From positions 1,798,001 to 1,862,000 of the forward strand of contig JAGKQI010000104.1 of the NCBI GenBank assembly GCA_018806915.1: a stretch of DNA of 64,000 nt, in the 5' to 3' direction. Of the stretch, positions 1-9,473 are shown one piece after another; position 1 is the stretch's first letter, and each line of letters starts with the position of its first letter. The DNA comes from Phytophthora colocasiae (taxonomy: Eukaryota; Oomycota; Peronosporomycetes; Peronosporales; Peronosporaceae). Both the position numbers and the translations under genes were made by a program. The notes under the pieces are model-generated. The model ran no database searches, had not been told where the DNA came from, and saw only the letters and a program-made list of their open reading frames with translations.

Positions 1-35
1 CTCGTCTCGTACCGGATTCAAACCCGGCGAGCGTC

Positions 36-2222
36 CTAGTTTAACATCTTCTCGGCAGCTTCTGGAAGCATGTGCTTACTTGGATCGAACCACTGTCGGA
101 TGAGGTTGTAGAACTCCTCCATCTGGCACTTGCCGTGATCGTGAAGTTCTCCGCAGCCGCGACATACGAAGAAGCAGCGATCCGACGGATGACCCCTCTT
201 GCCGCACTTCTGGCAGCAGGTGAGACGCTTCCAGCAGCCAAGATCCGAATGTTTCCTGGATCCGCAGTGCGAGCAGCGCTGTCCTTCGTTGGAGAAACGT
301 GGTCGACGATCTTGTGGCACTGGATCCGAGCTGGCTTGGGTTGGATCCGGATCCTTCTTAGGATCCGAAGTTCCTGTCTTGGTCTCTGTCGATCCGGCTG
401 TCGTCGGGGTAATCGGTCTTTCACTCGAAGCTGCTACGTATGCTCTGCGAAGCTCACCGTCGGATCCGGAGTCCTCGGAGTCGGATCCCTCCGATTCTAC
501 AACTTGCATGGAACGGATCGCACGCGTTGGACCGGTTGGCTGCGGGGCCGTCGTGGTCTTCGGCCGGAACTTGCTGGATCCCGACGACGGCTTCTTCTGT
601 CTGGATCTCGCGCGATCTCGGGCCCGCAGTACGTCTTCGAGTTGATCCGCGTCCGCAAGTCGGAGTAATGTCAGTTGGTCTGCCAGATCCGCATCCCCGA
701 GCGTCTCGATGAAGTGTTCGACGTGCTCGCGGCGAGCTTTGGCATCTCCATCCTTGATCATCACTCTCGCACGAAGACCTGCTACGTTCAACCGGTACAG
801 GTATTCCAGTGGCGACTCATCGGATCTCTTGCGGGCGTGGTAGTATTGCCACGCCACCGAGACTCCGAGGCCGCAGTACTGCGTCTGGAAGGCTTTCAGC
901 AGATCACTCCACTTCAGCCTTGTGGATCGACTGAGTTGTCTGTACCAGTTTCGCGCTGGACCTGTGAGGAGATCTCCGAAGGTAAGGCACTTTTCTTCAT
1001 CCGATGCTTGATCTCTCGTGAAGGCTGACTTGACCTTACTAATCCATGATCTTGCTCGTTCCTCGTCGTGCTCCTTGCCCGTGAACTCCTTCAGGTCCGA
1101 TATCGCAGAAATCCGGATCCGTTGAATTGTGCTGGATCCTGCCGTAACGGATGCAGCAGTGGTCGTCGCCGTACGCCGGAGAGCCAATCCGTTAAGGTCG
1201 TCAGGGTCATACTCCCAGTTCTCGGGGTGTGATCCTATTGACTCCATCTCGACGTCCCGATATACAGGATCCGAAGCGCGCGTCGTGGCTCTTGGGACCG
1301 TAGTCATCTGCCGCTCCTTCAAGAACTTGTCCATGGCTGATTGAAAGTAGGCTTGCAGTCCCTTGGTGGATGCATGCGGCGGATCCATGGCACGGGGTTG
1401 ATCACGCGAGGTGTCCCGCGTTTGCGCTGGCTTGGCATCCGGGACATCAGTTGGCATACGGGCTGCCAACATCGCAGCACCTGTAGGGCCGAGTGCCATA
1501 CGTCGGGGTTCCGACGAGCTGTCGGATCCTGCTTCGGACTCCGCCGAAGCGTATCGCGAGGATCCTGTCTGGTACTCTGGGGACTGCGCCAGCTTGGACA
1601 TCGGATCTCGGATCACTCGTCGCTCACCGACGAGGGGCTTCAGTCGGCTGAAGAGCGAGGCCGCTGCGATACGGATCCTGTCGTGATCCAAGCGGAAAAG
1701 GGTATCTCCGTCGAAAGCACCCGCAGCAAAACCCGCTTCCTCGAGCAGGCGTAGGAGATCCAAAGCGCAGTCCAAACTGTTCGTAGACTGAGCCGGTGCC
1801 ACGATCGGGCCGGTGAGGGATCCAACCAACTGGGGTTGTAGGATCCTCATCACAGGGTCTTCCCGGAGGAAGTCCTCGAGCGCGATCCGGCGATACGAAG
1901 CCTCCAGCTGGGTCGACGACCACTCCGATTTCACCACCGGCTTCTCGTCGACATCAGATCCTGGTGCCTTCAGCTTCTTCCGCGCAGTCTTCGTCTTCTT
2001 CTTCGACGTTTTACCACCTGAAATCTGCGCGGTGGTGGTGGTGGATGAAGATCCAACAGCTTTCGCCGCTGAATCCCCACCCGGCGGATCAGAACTCGCG
2101 TTCCGATCCGCGGGGGTCCCCGAAGGGACCTGGGGAGGAGGGGAAGGTTTTTCTTCCGAGTCTGTTGCCAGACTCGCCTCCTTCCTGTCGACAGAGCTCC
2201 TCCCAGGGCTCCGGCGATCCAA
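36..2222 (-). CDS. Gypsy-type retrotransposon Gag, 5' end unresolved
   Basis: This is an open frame of about 728 codons. A central retrotransposon-gag core (FTGKEHDEERARSWISKVKS, then a GPARNWYRQL-like motif) is followed by a basic linker and, near the C-terminus, two canonical CCHC zinc knuckles (CSHCGSRKHSDLGC and CQKCGKRGHPSDRC) plus a third Cys/His cluster. These indicate a nucleic-acid-binding capsid/nucleocapsid polyprotein. Pol would lie to the left, outside the window. The longest frame begins with TTG, not ATG, and is closed upstream by a TGA at 2256-2258. An overlapping minus frame beginning with ATG at 2325 has a plausible acidic N-terminus, so one frameshift may separate the true start from the rest. 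The coding sequence is crowded with GGATCC and GATC words, as is the array upstream. Confidence 0.8.
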   Translation of the reverse strand: MDRRSPGRSSVDRKEASLATDSEEKPSPPPQVPSGTPADRNASSDPPGGDSAAKAVGSSSTTTTAQISGGKTSKKKTKTARKKLKAPGSDVDEKPVVKSEWSSTQLEASYRRIALEDFLREDPVMRILQPQLVGSLTGPIVAPAQSTNSLDCALDLLRLLEEAGFAAGAFDGDTLFRLDHDRIRIAAASLFSRLKPLVGERRVIRDPMSKLAQSPEYQTGSSRYASAESEAGSDSSSEPRRMALGPTGAAMLAARMPTDVPDAKPAQTRDTSRDQPRAMDPPHASTKGLQAYFQSAMDKFLKERQMTTVPRATTRASDPVYRDVEMESIGSHPENWEYDPDDLNGLALRRTATTTAASVTAGSSTIQRIRISAISDLKEFTGKEHDEERARSWISKVKSAFTRDQASDEEKCLTFGDLLTGPARNWYRQLSRSTRLKWSDLLKAFQTQYCGLGVSVAWQYYHARKRSDESPLEYLYRLNVAGLRARVMIKDGDAKARREHVEHFIETLGDADLADQLTLLRLADADQLEDVLRARDRARSRQKKPSSGSSKFRPKTTTAPQPTGPTRAIRSMQVVESEGSDSEDSGSDGELRRAYVAASSERPITPTTAGSTETKTGTSDPKKDPDPTQASSDPVPQDRRPRFSNEGQRCSHCGSRKHSDLGCWKRLTCCQKCGKRGHPSDRCFFVCRGCGELHDHGKCQMEEFYNLIRQWFDPSKHMLPEAAEKMLN

Positions 2223-2325
2223 CGACCGTCGGCACTTCTTCTCCCGGTTCTTCCTTCACTTGTACAGTCTCTTCGGACTCACGGTGATATCCGCCGTCCC
2301 CAAAAGATCCGGGCACGCGCACCAT

Positions 2326-3044
2326 TGTGGTGTAGTGGATCCGCTGGAATGAGCAGGGATCCAACGTTCACACACGGCGCCCAGACACTGACTAACGGAG
2401 GGGGTACTCCGATAACCGTGGGGGTTGCTGAGGCTCACCTTGTGTACCCGTCAGTGGGCGGGATCTGCTCTCTCAGGAACGGGAGACTGTACACAGGCGT
2501 GAGGGCTTGAACGTCCTTGGCGGGGACTTGGGAGGTTGGACTTGCGTGGGGGTTCCTGCACACAGGTCCTGGTTGGGGGGATCTTGGTCTTGGACTCGAA
2601 GATCTTGTGGATCCTTAGATCCGGAGTTGCCTTGGTGGGTGTGGGGCTCCTTTTCCTTTTCCTTTACTGTCTTGCTTGCCGCCTCCTGTAGCGGTTGGTC
2701 TTGAGGGTGTTGAGAGGCCGAGGGATCCTACGGTTAAGCAATCAACACCGTCGGATCCGGGGTCTTCACTAGCGCAAGGTAAGCCGGCCAAATCGGGGAT
2801 CCGGTCTTAGCTGTAGCTAGGTATGCGAAGAAACTTGCAGGTAGACTAAGGGGAGGCCAATACACTATCCTCTTCCCTTGTCTGAGGTCCTGAAGAAAAC
2901 CACTTGCGCACTAGAAGGTAAATTCGACTCTCTGATTTATGGTTATCCAGTTTCTCATCCTGTACCCTATCTTTCCCATCGCAAATCTCTATCTTGGGTC
3001 ATGCTGGCTCTCCGACAACTGCTTCACCTCGTTGATGTCTTGGA
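2326..3044. other. Untranslated or LTR-like region of the GATC-rich element
   Basis: There is no convincing gene. The stretch lies upstream of the minus-strand gag and shares its GGATCC-rich composition, so it is probably the leader and/or 5' LTR of the same element. I could not fix LTR ends or a primer-binding site. A GGCGCC motif near 2379 could belong to one, but this is weak. Confidence 0.4.
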
Positions 3045-3845
3045 TCGTGAGGATCCGAGCCCGGATCCTAGGATCCGACCTCCGGATCCGAGGATCCTAG
3101 ACCTGGATCTTGGGATCTTGGATCTTGAGGATCTTGAGGATCTTGAGGATCCCGGATCCTAAGTCTCGGATCTCGGATCTTGGGATCTTGGATCTTGAGG
3201 ATCCGGCTTCAGGATCCGAGGATCTTGGATCTGGATCTTGGGATCTTGGATCTTGAGGATCTTGAGGATCTTGAGGATCCCGGATCCTAAGTCTCGGATC
3301 TCGGATCTTGGGATCTTGGATCTTGAGGATCCGGCTTCAGGATCCGAGGATCTTGGATCTGGATCTTGGGATCCCTTGGATCTTGAAGTCTCGGATCTGG
3401 ATCTTGGGATCTTGGATCTTGAGGATCTTGAGGATCTTGAGGATCCCGGATCCTAAGTCTCGGATCTGGATCTTGGGATCTTGGATCTTGAGGATCCGGC
3501 TTCAGGATCCGAGGATCTTGGATCTTGAGGATCCCGGATCCTGAGTCTTGGATCTGGATCTTGGGATCTTGGATCTTGAGGATCCGGCTTCAGGATCCGA
3601 GGATCTTGGATCTGGATCTTGGGATCTTGGATCTTGAGGATCCCGGATCTGGATCTTGAGGATCCGGCTTCAGGATCCGAGGATCTTGGATCTGGATCTT
3701 GGGATCTTGGATCTTGAGGATCCCGGATCTGGATCTTAGATCTGGGGATCCGGCATCAGGATCCGAGGATCCTGGACCTTGGGGATCTGGCATCTGGATC
3801 CGAAGGCTCTGGATCACGAGGATCCGACGTCTGGATCAGATGATC
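3045..3845. repeat. GATC-rich tandem array, unit family GGATCTTGAGGAT
   Basis: The array is built from 7-13 bp words such as GGATCTT and CTTGAGGAT, arranged in higher-order blocks. The block word CCGGCTTCAGGATCCGAGGA occurs near 3202, 3331, 3497, 3586 and 3664, with a one-base variant (GGCATC) near 3748, at spacings of about 78-166 bp. Frames on both strands stay open because the repeat contains no stop in some phases; they encode low-complexity Ile/Leu/Asp/Pro strings and are not treated as genes. Confidence 0.9.
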
Positions 3846-3856
3846 TTGGGTCTGAA

Positions 3857-4118
3857 GGATCCGCACTTAGGACTTCCGGATCCGCACTTAGGACTTCCGG
3901 ATCCGCACTTAGGACTGCCGGATCACGCATAGACTTCCGGATCCGCACTTAAGACCTCCGGATCCGCACTTAAGGACTGCCGGATCCGCACTTAAGACTG
4001 CCGGATCCGCACTTAAGACTGCCGGATCCGCACTTAAGGCTGCCGGATCCGCACTTAAGGACTGCCGGATCCGCACTTAGGACCACCGGATCCGCACTTA
4101 GAACTGTGGGATCCGAAC
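3857..4118. repeat. Second tandem array, 20-22 bp unit CCGGATCCGCACTTAAGGAC
   Basis: About a dozen direct copies of a 20-22 bp unit containing CCGGATCCGCACTTA follow each other, with small variations (TTAGGACTT, TTAAGACTG, TTAAGGACTG). It lies immediately next to the preceding array but has a different unit, with the GGATCC core in common. The last copy decays around 4100-4118, just before the hAT transposase remnant. Confidence 0.9.
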
Positions 4119-4224
4119 GTAGGTCAGCTAGGCCAAGTGGGTCCTAACTTAGGGTCCGCCCTAGAATAGGTACCCAGTTCCAGGGACCTGTCCTTATCGT
4201 AGCACCACTGTCGCACGTCACCCA

Positions 4225-5670
4225 TCATCGTGGTCGTTCTGCGTCGTATCCGGTTTGATTTGAATCCACTTTACCACAAATCCACTTCACCACACAAGCA
4301 TTCCAGCGAGTCTCCACTAGTTCGGTTAGCGAATCACTCAATTCAGATGATGCAAAACTCCTGTATATCTCCATGTACGAAAGAACGACATCGCCAACAG
4401 AATTTTCATCTCTTTGCAGCCGAAACGAAGCAGTGCACAACGGCCGAATTATTTTTTCGGCTATTTCCAGCTTTGTCCAGAAGTCAACGTCTCCAAGTAT
4501 GCGAAGTTTATCCGGTAGGTCACTACTGTTTCTGTATGTGAAGACCATATCTTCCATTGCTCCTCGTACACGCAGGAGAGACGCAAAACACGCCTGCATT
4601 GAATTCCACCTGGTCTCGCACAAAGTGAATACAGCGAAACTATCCCTATATCGCTTTGACATTGCTTTCATCGCACGCACCAACCATTTTGAGGTGGAAG
4701 TGTTGAGAAAACTTGCAACACCTGCCGCATCTTTCGAAATGTCTTTGAACACTGTTTTAAGGACAGCCTTGACTAAGTTGTTAACATCATGCGCAAAACA
4801 GAACAGGAACGCGATCTTAGGGTACCGGGGCGCCAAAATTCGACGTGCACGTGCGCACTGACCTGCGTTATCTGTTACAACAGCGCCAACTTTCCACTCC
4901 GACGCTTGTAGCTCTTCAATTACCCCCTCCATCTGCTCAGCAATCGCAACCCCATCGTGGCGATCTCCAGTAGGTCTCAAGCCATACGTCATTATTCGAC
5001 CAAACAATGCCACCAAACAACCGAGTACATGTATCTTGGCAATGTTTTCCCAGACATCTGATAAAAAATTTACCCTTCCTCCAGTTCGGTTCTGAATTGC
5101 TCTCACGTTGTCTCGCTGTTCCGTGGAATGCAAGTCTGCGTATTCGCTCAAAACTCTACCACCTAGGACATGGCGATGTGGTATAGCTCCTACACCACCA
5201 CACCGAGTGTTTAAAAACACCAACAAGCGCCTGAAAGACAGAAGCTCCACAAACGAATCGGGAAGCAAGGCTTCCGCTTGATACTCCAACAACAATCTCC
5301 AAAATACCATTTTTTCAGCAGGCGTAAATTGAGGTGGGGTGGCGCAGTGTCTTTTGTTCGTGTCGCCTTCACCATCCAATCCAGCTTCATTCTCGTTGCC
5401 CTGAAGTGGATTTCCGGTTACACGAATGTAGTACAAACACTCTGACAAATGCTTTTCCCAAGCATCCTTCCGCCCGTGGATGTGGACGGGAAATGGGACC
5501 GATGCACTCTCTTTAAGGTGCGCCGCATAGCAATACTTGCACACGGTCCACCACATCGACCGATTACACTTCTCGTTTAGCCGGTAAAAATTGGTGCTAA
5601 CAGCGCTTGGAGGACGCCCTCGCTTGGACCTCTCAGCGTTGTCATCACGCAGACCAGGCAGCAAATCCAT
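4225..5670 (-). pseudogene. hAT-family transposase, C-terminus missing
   Basis: About 480 residues resemble hAT-superfamily transposases. An N-terminal basic segment is followed by a Cys/His region resembling a BED-type zinc finger (CKYCYAAHLKES, later WEKHLSECLYY). The catalytic-core part carries VTDNAGQCARARRILAPRYP and FCFAHDVNNLVKAVLK, then a CETRWNS motif. The dimerisation module expected at the C-terminus (the ERxFS-type region) is absent: the frame ends about 30 residues after a second ETRWN motif, close to the GATC-rich array. The first ATG is at 5670; the open frame begins upstream with TTG at 5721. The protein is probably inactive. Insertion of, or recombination with, the neighbouring retroelement is the simplest explanation. 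Confidence 0.75.
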
Positions 5671-5721
5671 AGGGGGCACTTCAGCGAAGGTTGTAGCGAT
5701 ATGGAGTCTTGACGGAGGCAA

Positions 5722-6545
5722 CTTGTTAGCCGAATCTTTTTTTTACGTCAACTCTGTAAAAAAATCGTAAAAAAGTAAATAATTCCGTGTTAAATATTTT
5801 CTACGTAAAAATGTAAAAAAGTAAAAGTAAAAATGCCAACACTGGTACATGTGCAAGCGTTGGGTGTGTCTAAAGAGCCAGAGTCTGGATAACAAGTGGT
5901 GATCGATCGCTCATTTTTTTACGTGATCAAGAGACAGAATGGCATTTTTGCTGCGACACAAATTGTACATTATTTACCAACGATTGTTTTCTACATGTAT
6001 TCATCACATGACCGCCAGGGAACATTACCTTGTTGTTGGAAGCATTGCCTCTTTCTCGGATGTAGCGTTCTGCAACCCCGTTCTACTGAGGACTTATCGG
6101 TACCTTAACCTTATCATATTCCACGACCTGCACAAGTTATGCATAGTGCCCTCTCCGTTGTGGGAAACGCGTGGGCGAAAAAATCTCATCGTATTTGTTC
6201 ATGACACGATACGATACTATATCGCAGTGTACTAAGCACCGCTAGTACACCAGCGTGTTAGTACATCTAGGATTTGCTTAATCCTGATCGAGGCTAGAGA
6301 TAGACTAGTACTTCCTCTTCACTATTTTTTCTCCTTTGAAAGCACTACACCGAGAAATTCCACGTTTTACCCCTTCGTGCAAAACTGACTGTCCCCCGCG
6401 ACGTGGAAGAACGATTGCCAAATGATTCAAAGCACAGGTGATCGTCTAAAATCCAAGATCGAGTTGCCTTCGTTGTACAGCGTGACTGAAGCATTCGTTG
6501 CAAGCCAATTGCCAGCTCAAATTTCGGTTACCGATCGATAGACAA
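5722..6545. other. No gene seen
   Basis: AT-rich sequence lies upstream of the hAT remnant, with several GTAAAAAA-type runs (5745-5835) that could belong to the transposon's terminal region. I found no reading frame with recognisable protein character and no clear terminal inverted repeat. Confidence 0.4.
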
Positions 6546-6559
6546 ACTATACGGTTGGT

Positions 6560-7107
6560 GAAGGCGCAGGCTGAAGCTGATCTTGAACTCCGCCGCATAC
6601 TTTTGTCTCTTTCGCAACGGATACAAAGCCCCCATGGCGAAGTTTGAACAATCTCCATCAATTCCAGGCGTGATGGCAAGTCTGTCTCCAATTGAATATC
6701 ACGAACAGAGAGAGTTTCTACTTGCCACGATGACTCCAGATGTGGCTAGCGACAGACGATATGGTGTCGAGGCAGTTCTTGAGAACTGGAGGCAGCTTTC
6801 ATCAATCTTTCCAGATATTCAACGATTACGCCTTGAAAGTGCGGGAGATAATACTGCGGTTGCCGTGACAAGAATGACAGTGTACTTCAGTGATAAAACG
6901 CTTCGCCGTGCTTTCCCCAAGCTAATTGAAGACGAAAAAGGCTTCAGGCTCCTTGGGCAGCAAATAAGCATGCATAAGTCGGTTCGCTTCCAGTGGGATC
7001 CAGATAAGCGCTTCGTTGCTGGTTTGTTGCACAACATTAACATTCTGGCACTATTACCACAGAGTGCAAGCCAAATTTGTAGACGCAACTTGAGATTGCC
7101 TGTTTGA
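6560..7107 (+). pseudogene. Decayed bZIP gene, C-terminal module only
   Basis: The frame from about 6570 to 7107 matches the C-terminal module of the intact bZIP genes at 22296 and 28422. Shared landmarks are AAYFCLFRNGYKAP (against AAEYFRLFRNGFKG), FLLATMTPDVASD, LENWRQL, TLRRAFPKL, LLGQQ and FQWDPDKRFV. The expected upstream basic region and zipper cannot be read in one frame: stops interrupt all frames in 6450-6570. The end is also shortened and diverges after the NINILALLPQ segment. I call it a pseudogene, though an unrecognised upstream exon cannot be excluded. Confidence 0.65.
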
Positions 7108-7385
7108 TCCGAACCAGTAGTGGAGCACTCTCCTGGGCAAAAATATTGGTCTGAAAATGCATGTCCACGAGTCAAATCTCGAGGGATTTTGAAGAACTTG
7201 TGAGCGGAGTTCCTCCTTTACTACAGTATTTTCATGGTATGATACAGCTTCTTTTAGCCGCTTAGGCGCGTTCTTATTAAGCATTCATTGGGCAGTCGTA
7301 GGTAGGGGGATCGATTTTGGAGGAAGCAAGTCAGCTCTCGATATCAAAATTACTAAGACAGATAGCAATTCGCGAAGATATTGCG

Positions 7386-7769
7386 TGTCGTATACCTGGT
7401 TAAGGGTCGAGTAGTTGCGGACTGTTAGCGAGTAGGTCTGGGCGGGGAGCTTAAGGAATTCGTAAAATGCAAACTTCTTTCTTCTTGTTTTTGGTTGTTC
7501 TTAACTTGGTAGATACACGACTGACTAGATTTCAGGACGGTCTTGACCGGTACTTGTAGGGATGACACACCTCCGAAGTAGAAGAGCACTGAGATTAGGC
7601 CTGACATCCGTCCTCTCGCGATGGTATGATAGTAGACGGGGCAGGGAGTAGGACCTCAGACACAGTACTAGGCCATCTGGCCATGGACCGTGGACGACGT
7701 TGGGCAAGGCCTCGGGACATAGTGCGCGCCCAGTGCTGGTTCACACACTATATTCCCGGGTACGGGACA
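7386..7769 (-). repeat. 3' LTR of the 14.2-kb element
   Basis: It begins TGTCGTATACCTGG and ends GGGTACGGGACA on the + strand and is matched by 21167-21568. It contains the last 33 codons and stop of the membrane-protein ORF. Compared with the other copy it shows GAATTC for GAATAC near 7459 and TTCTTAAC for TTCTGAAC near 7500, and lacks a stretch near 7650 that includes GAGGTACCTCC. Confidence 0.93.
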
Positions 7770-8960
7770 AACTCCCCGACCTAACGTTGTGCGTCCTCGC
7801 ACAACTCGGTCGCGCTCCATGTCCCGGAGGCACTTGACCACGCGAAGTTCTTCCTCAGTTAGGGTGATGTAGTCTTCGTCCACTATAGTATAGGCAGCAC
7901 GGGGAGTAGTCGTAGAAGTAGTCGCATGACGAGAGGTCGTAGTCGAACTTGAAGTTGAAGTAGACGTAGTGGCACCAGGGGAGGGAGTAGTAAGGGGTAT
8001 CGAAGCAGGATACGGGGTAGTTGTAGCGACACGCCTCGTAGTAGATGATGGATCCATAGGCAGGGTAGCAACAGCAGCTTCTTCAGCAGGGTATCTTCGA
8101 CGAGGACGCCGACACCTTGCAGGAGTAGACTCATCATAGCGTAGATTCGACAAGCAGGCAGCTTCTCGCTGATTGCACTCGTCAACCTTCCGCCGAACTG
8201 ATCTGATAGCGTTGTCGACGACGACACCCGGAGCGGCGCCCCGGAGTCGACCTTGTCCATCATTGAGGCGCCAACAGTGAGTCACGATCCCGATCACGAC
8301 GACGACAGCGGACGCGTAAGCTATCCAGGTGGTCTCCGTAGTCAGGTAACAGAGTAGATTCAACAGGCCTAGGGCGATTGCCAGTCCAGTGGTACCAAAC
8401 GTCAGAAACTCGAGTAGGTCGAATATGGCCATGGGGAAGTGGATCATCAGCGACATACACAGTAGACCGGCCCAACAGAGGCCTTTCAAGACGGCCACTA
8501 CTCGGTGCCACACAGTAGCTCCAGCATTACAAGTAGCCTTCACATACGCCAGATAGGCCGCACCGGTTCGCAGTCCCAGGTTAGGTAGGTAGTCGCCGTA
8601 GGTGATCAATGCAGCCGTCCACCAACTTCTCAGCACGAGACCGTATTGTCCGTACGCTTCACCACCTTCTTCGAGGACTTGCACGGGTACGGCGAAGAAA
8701 GCGTTCCACAAGGCGAAGATGTACGACGGTCCACGGAGTAGGTTGAGTTCTGGATCACGGAGTACCTCCTGGTAGCGGCTGGCGAACCCAAACAGTAAAC
8801 TGTAGTTCATACTCACGACTATCCATACTTGCCGGACTAACGACCAGACTACTCCTCGAATGGCCGAGGTCATCGCCCAGACGACTACGGTGCCTAAGTA
8901 GACGGGAAGTAGTTCGAGTCGAAAGTACAGTTCCAAGGCAGACTGGAGTGAGTCGGTCAT
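7668..8960 (-). CDS. Multi-span membrane protein of the LTR element (env position)
   Basis: An ATG-started ORF of 430 codons lies in the sense orientation between pol and the 3' LTR. The first roughly 230 residues hold several hydrophobic segments suitable as membrane spans (for example around GTVVVWAMTSAI, GLLCMSLMIHFPMAIFDLL, GLAIALGLLNLLCYL and IAYASAVVVVIGIV). A basic stretch follows (CRRPRRRYP), then a long Ser/Thr-rich region typical of a glycosylated or disordered segment, and a Cys/Pro-containing tail. The reading frame crosses the polypurine tract and ends 102 bp inside the LTR. It occupies the place of an envelope gene but lacks the usual signal peptide, surface domain and single-anchor layout. 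I do not recognise the family; function unknown. Confidence 0.7.
   Translation of the reverse strand: MTDSLQSALELYFRLELLPVYLGTVVVWAMTSAIRGVVWSLVRQVWIVVSMNYSLLFGFASRYQEVLRDPELNLLRGPSYIFALWNAFFAVPVQVLEEGGEAYGQYGLVLRSWWTAALITYGDYLPNLGLRTGAAYLAYVKATCNAGATVWHRVVAVLKGLCWAGLLCMSLMIHFPMAIFDLLEFLTFGTTGLAIALGLLNLLCYLTTETTWIAYASAVVVVIGIVTHCWRLNDGQGRLRGAAPGVVVDNAIRSVRRKVDECNQREAACLSNLRYDESTPARCRRPRRRYPAEEAAVATLPMDPSSTTRRVATTTPYPASIPLTTPSPGATTSTSTSSSTTTSRHATTSTTTPRAAYTIVDEDYITLTEEELRVVKCLRDMERDRVVRGRTTLGRGVCPVPGNIVCEPALGAHYVPRPCPTSSTVHGQMA
7770..7783 (-). other. Candidate polypurine tract
   Basis: Read in element sense, AGGTCGGGGAGTT directly abuts the start of the 3' LTR, as expected for the plus-strand primer. 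It lies inside the coding frame of the membrane-protein ORF. Confidence 0.6.
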
Positions 8961-9473
8961 GTCGATGTCGGCAGGGGAGTGCTCGAAGGGTAGTTGTACT
9001 TAGCAGAAGCTCAGTCGATCGTAATAGAGTAGTCGGTGGTCGCAGGGTACTCGCAGAGTAGACGGTCGGGAGATGACTCAGTCGGTCGGGACAGAGGAGT
9101 AGTAGCAGTCGTAGGGCACGGGGCAGTCGAGGAGCGACTTGGTCGGAGGCCAGCAGGTTGAGGAATGAGTAGTCCGACTCAAAGCCGGCGGCCATTAGAG
9201 TAGTCCAACGTACCGTTAAGGGGAGATTCTCATCAGTCTTAGAGGGAACGTTTCCCGGAATCGCACCTCACCCAGAATCGCCACTATTTTAACCAACGGT
9301 TGAGGGTCACACGGATTTTCTCAGGTATTTTAGAAGAAACACGCAGGCCTCGTCCCGGACTGCCAGGTTCCTCAGCGAAGGGCACCCCTCCCCCTGCAGC
9401 CACTCATTCTCCGGATAAAGAGGCTCATTCCCCAAATCGCCACGAACCCCAGACACCAAGCCTCGCCACGCCC

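Noticed and set aside
41..2352. Plus-strand frames overlapping the first gag
   Set aside because: Antisense shadows of the minus-strand gag, which carries the zinc knuckles and gag core.
2878..3932. Several open frames of 60-94 codons on both strands within the tandem arrays
   Set aside because: They are by-products of a repeat lacking stops in some phases; the peptides are pure low complexity without starts in context.
3045..4118. Possible CRISPR array
   Set aside because: Repeats are contiguous without unique spacers, and the genome is eukaryotic.
5896..6235. Frames of 70 and 98 codons between the hAT remnant and the bZIP pseudogene
   Set aside because: No recognisable motif; amino-acid composition looks random.
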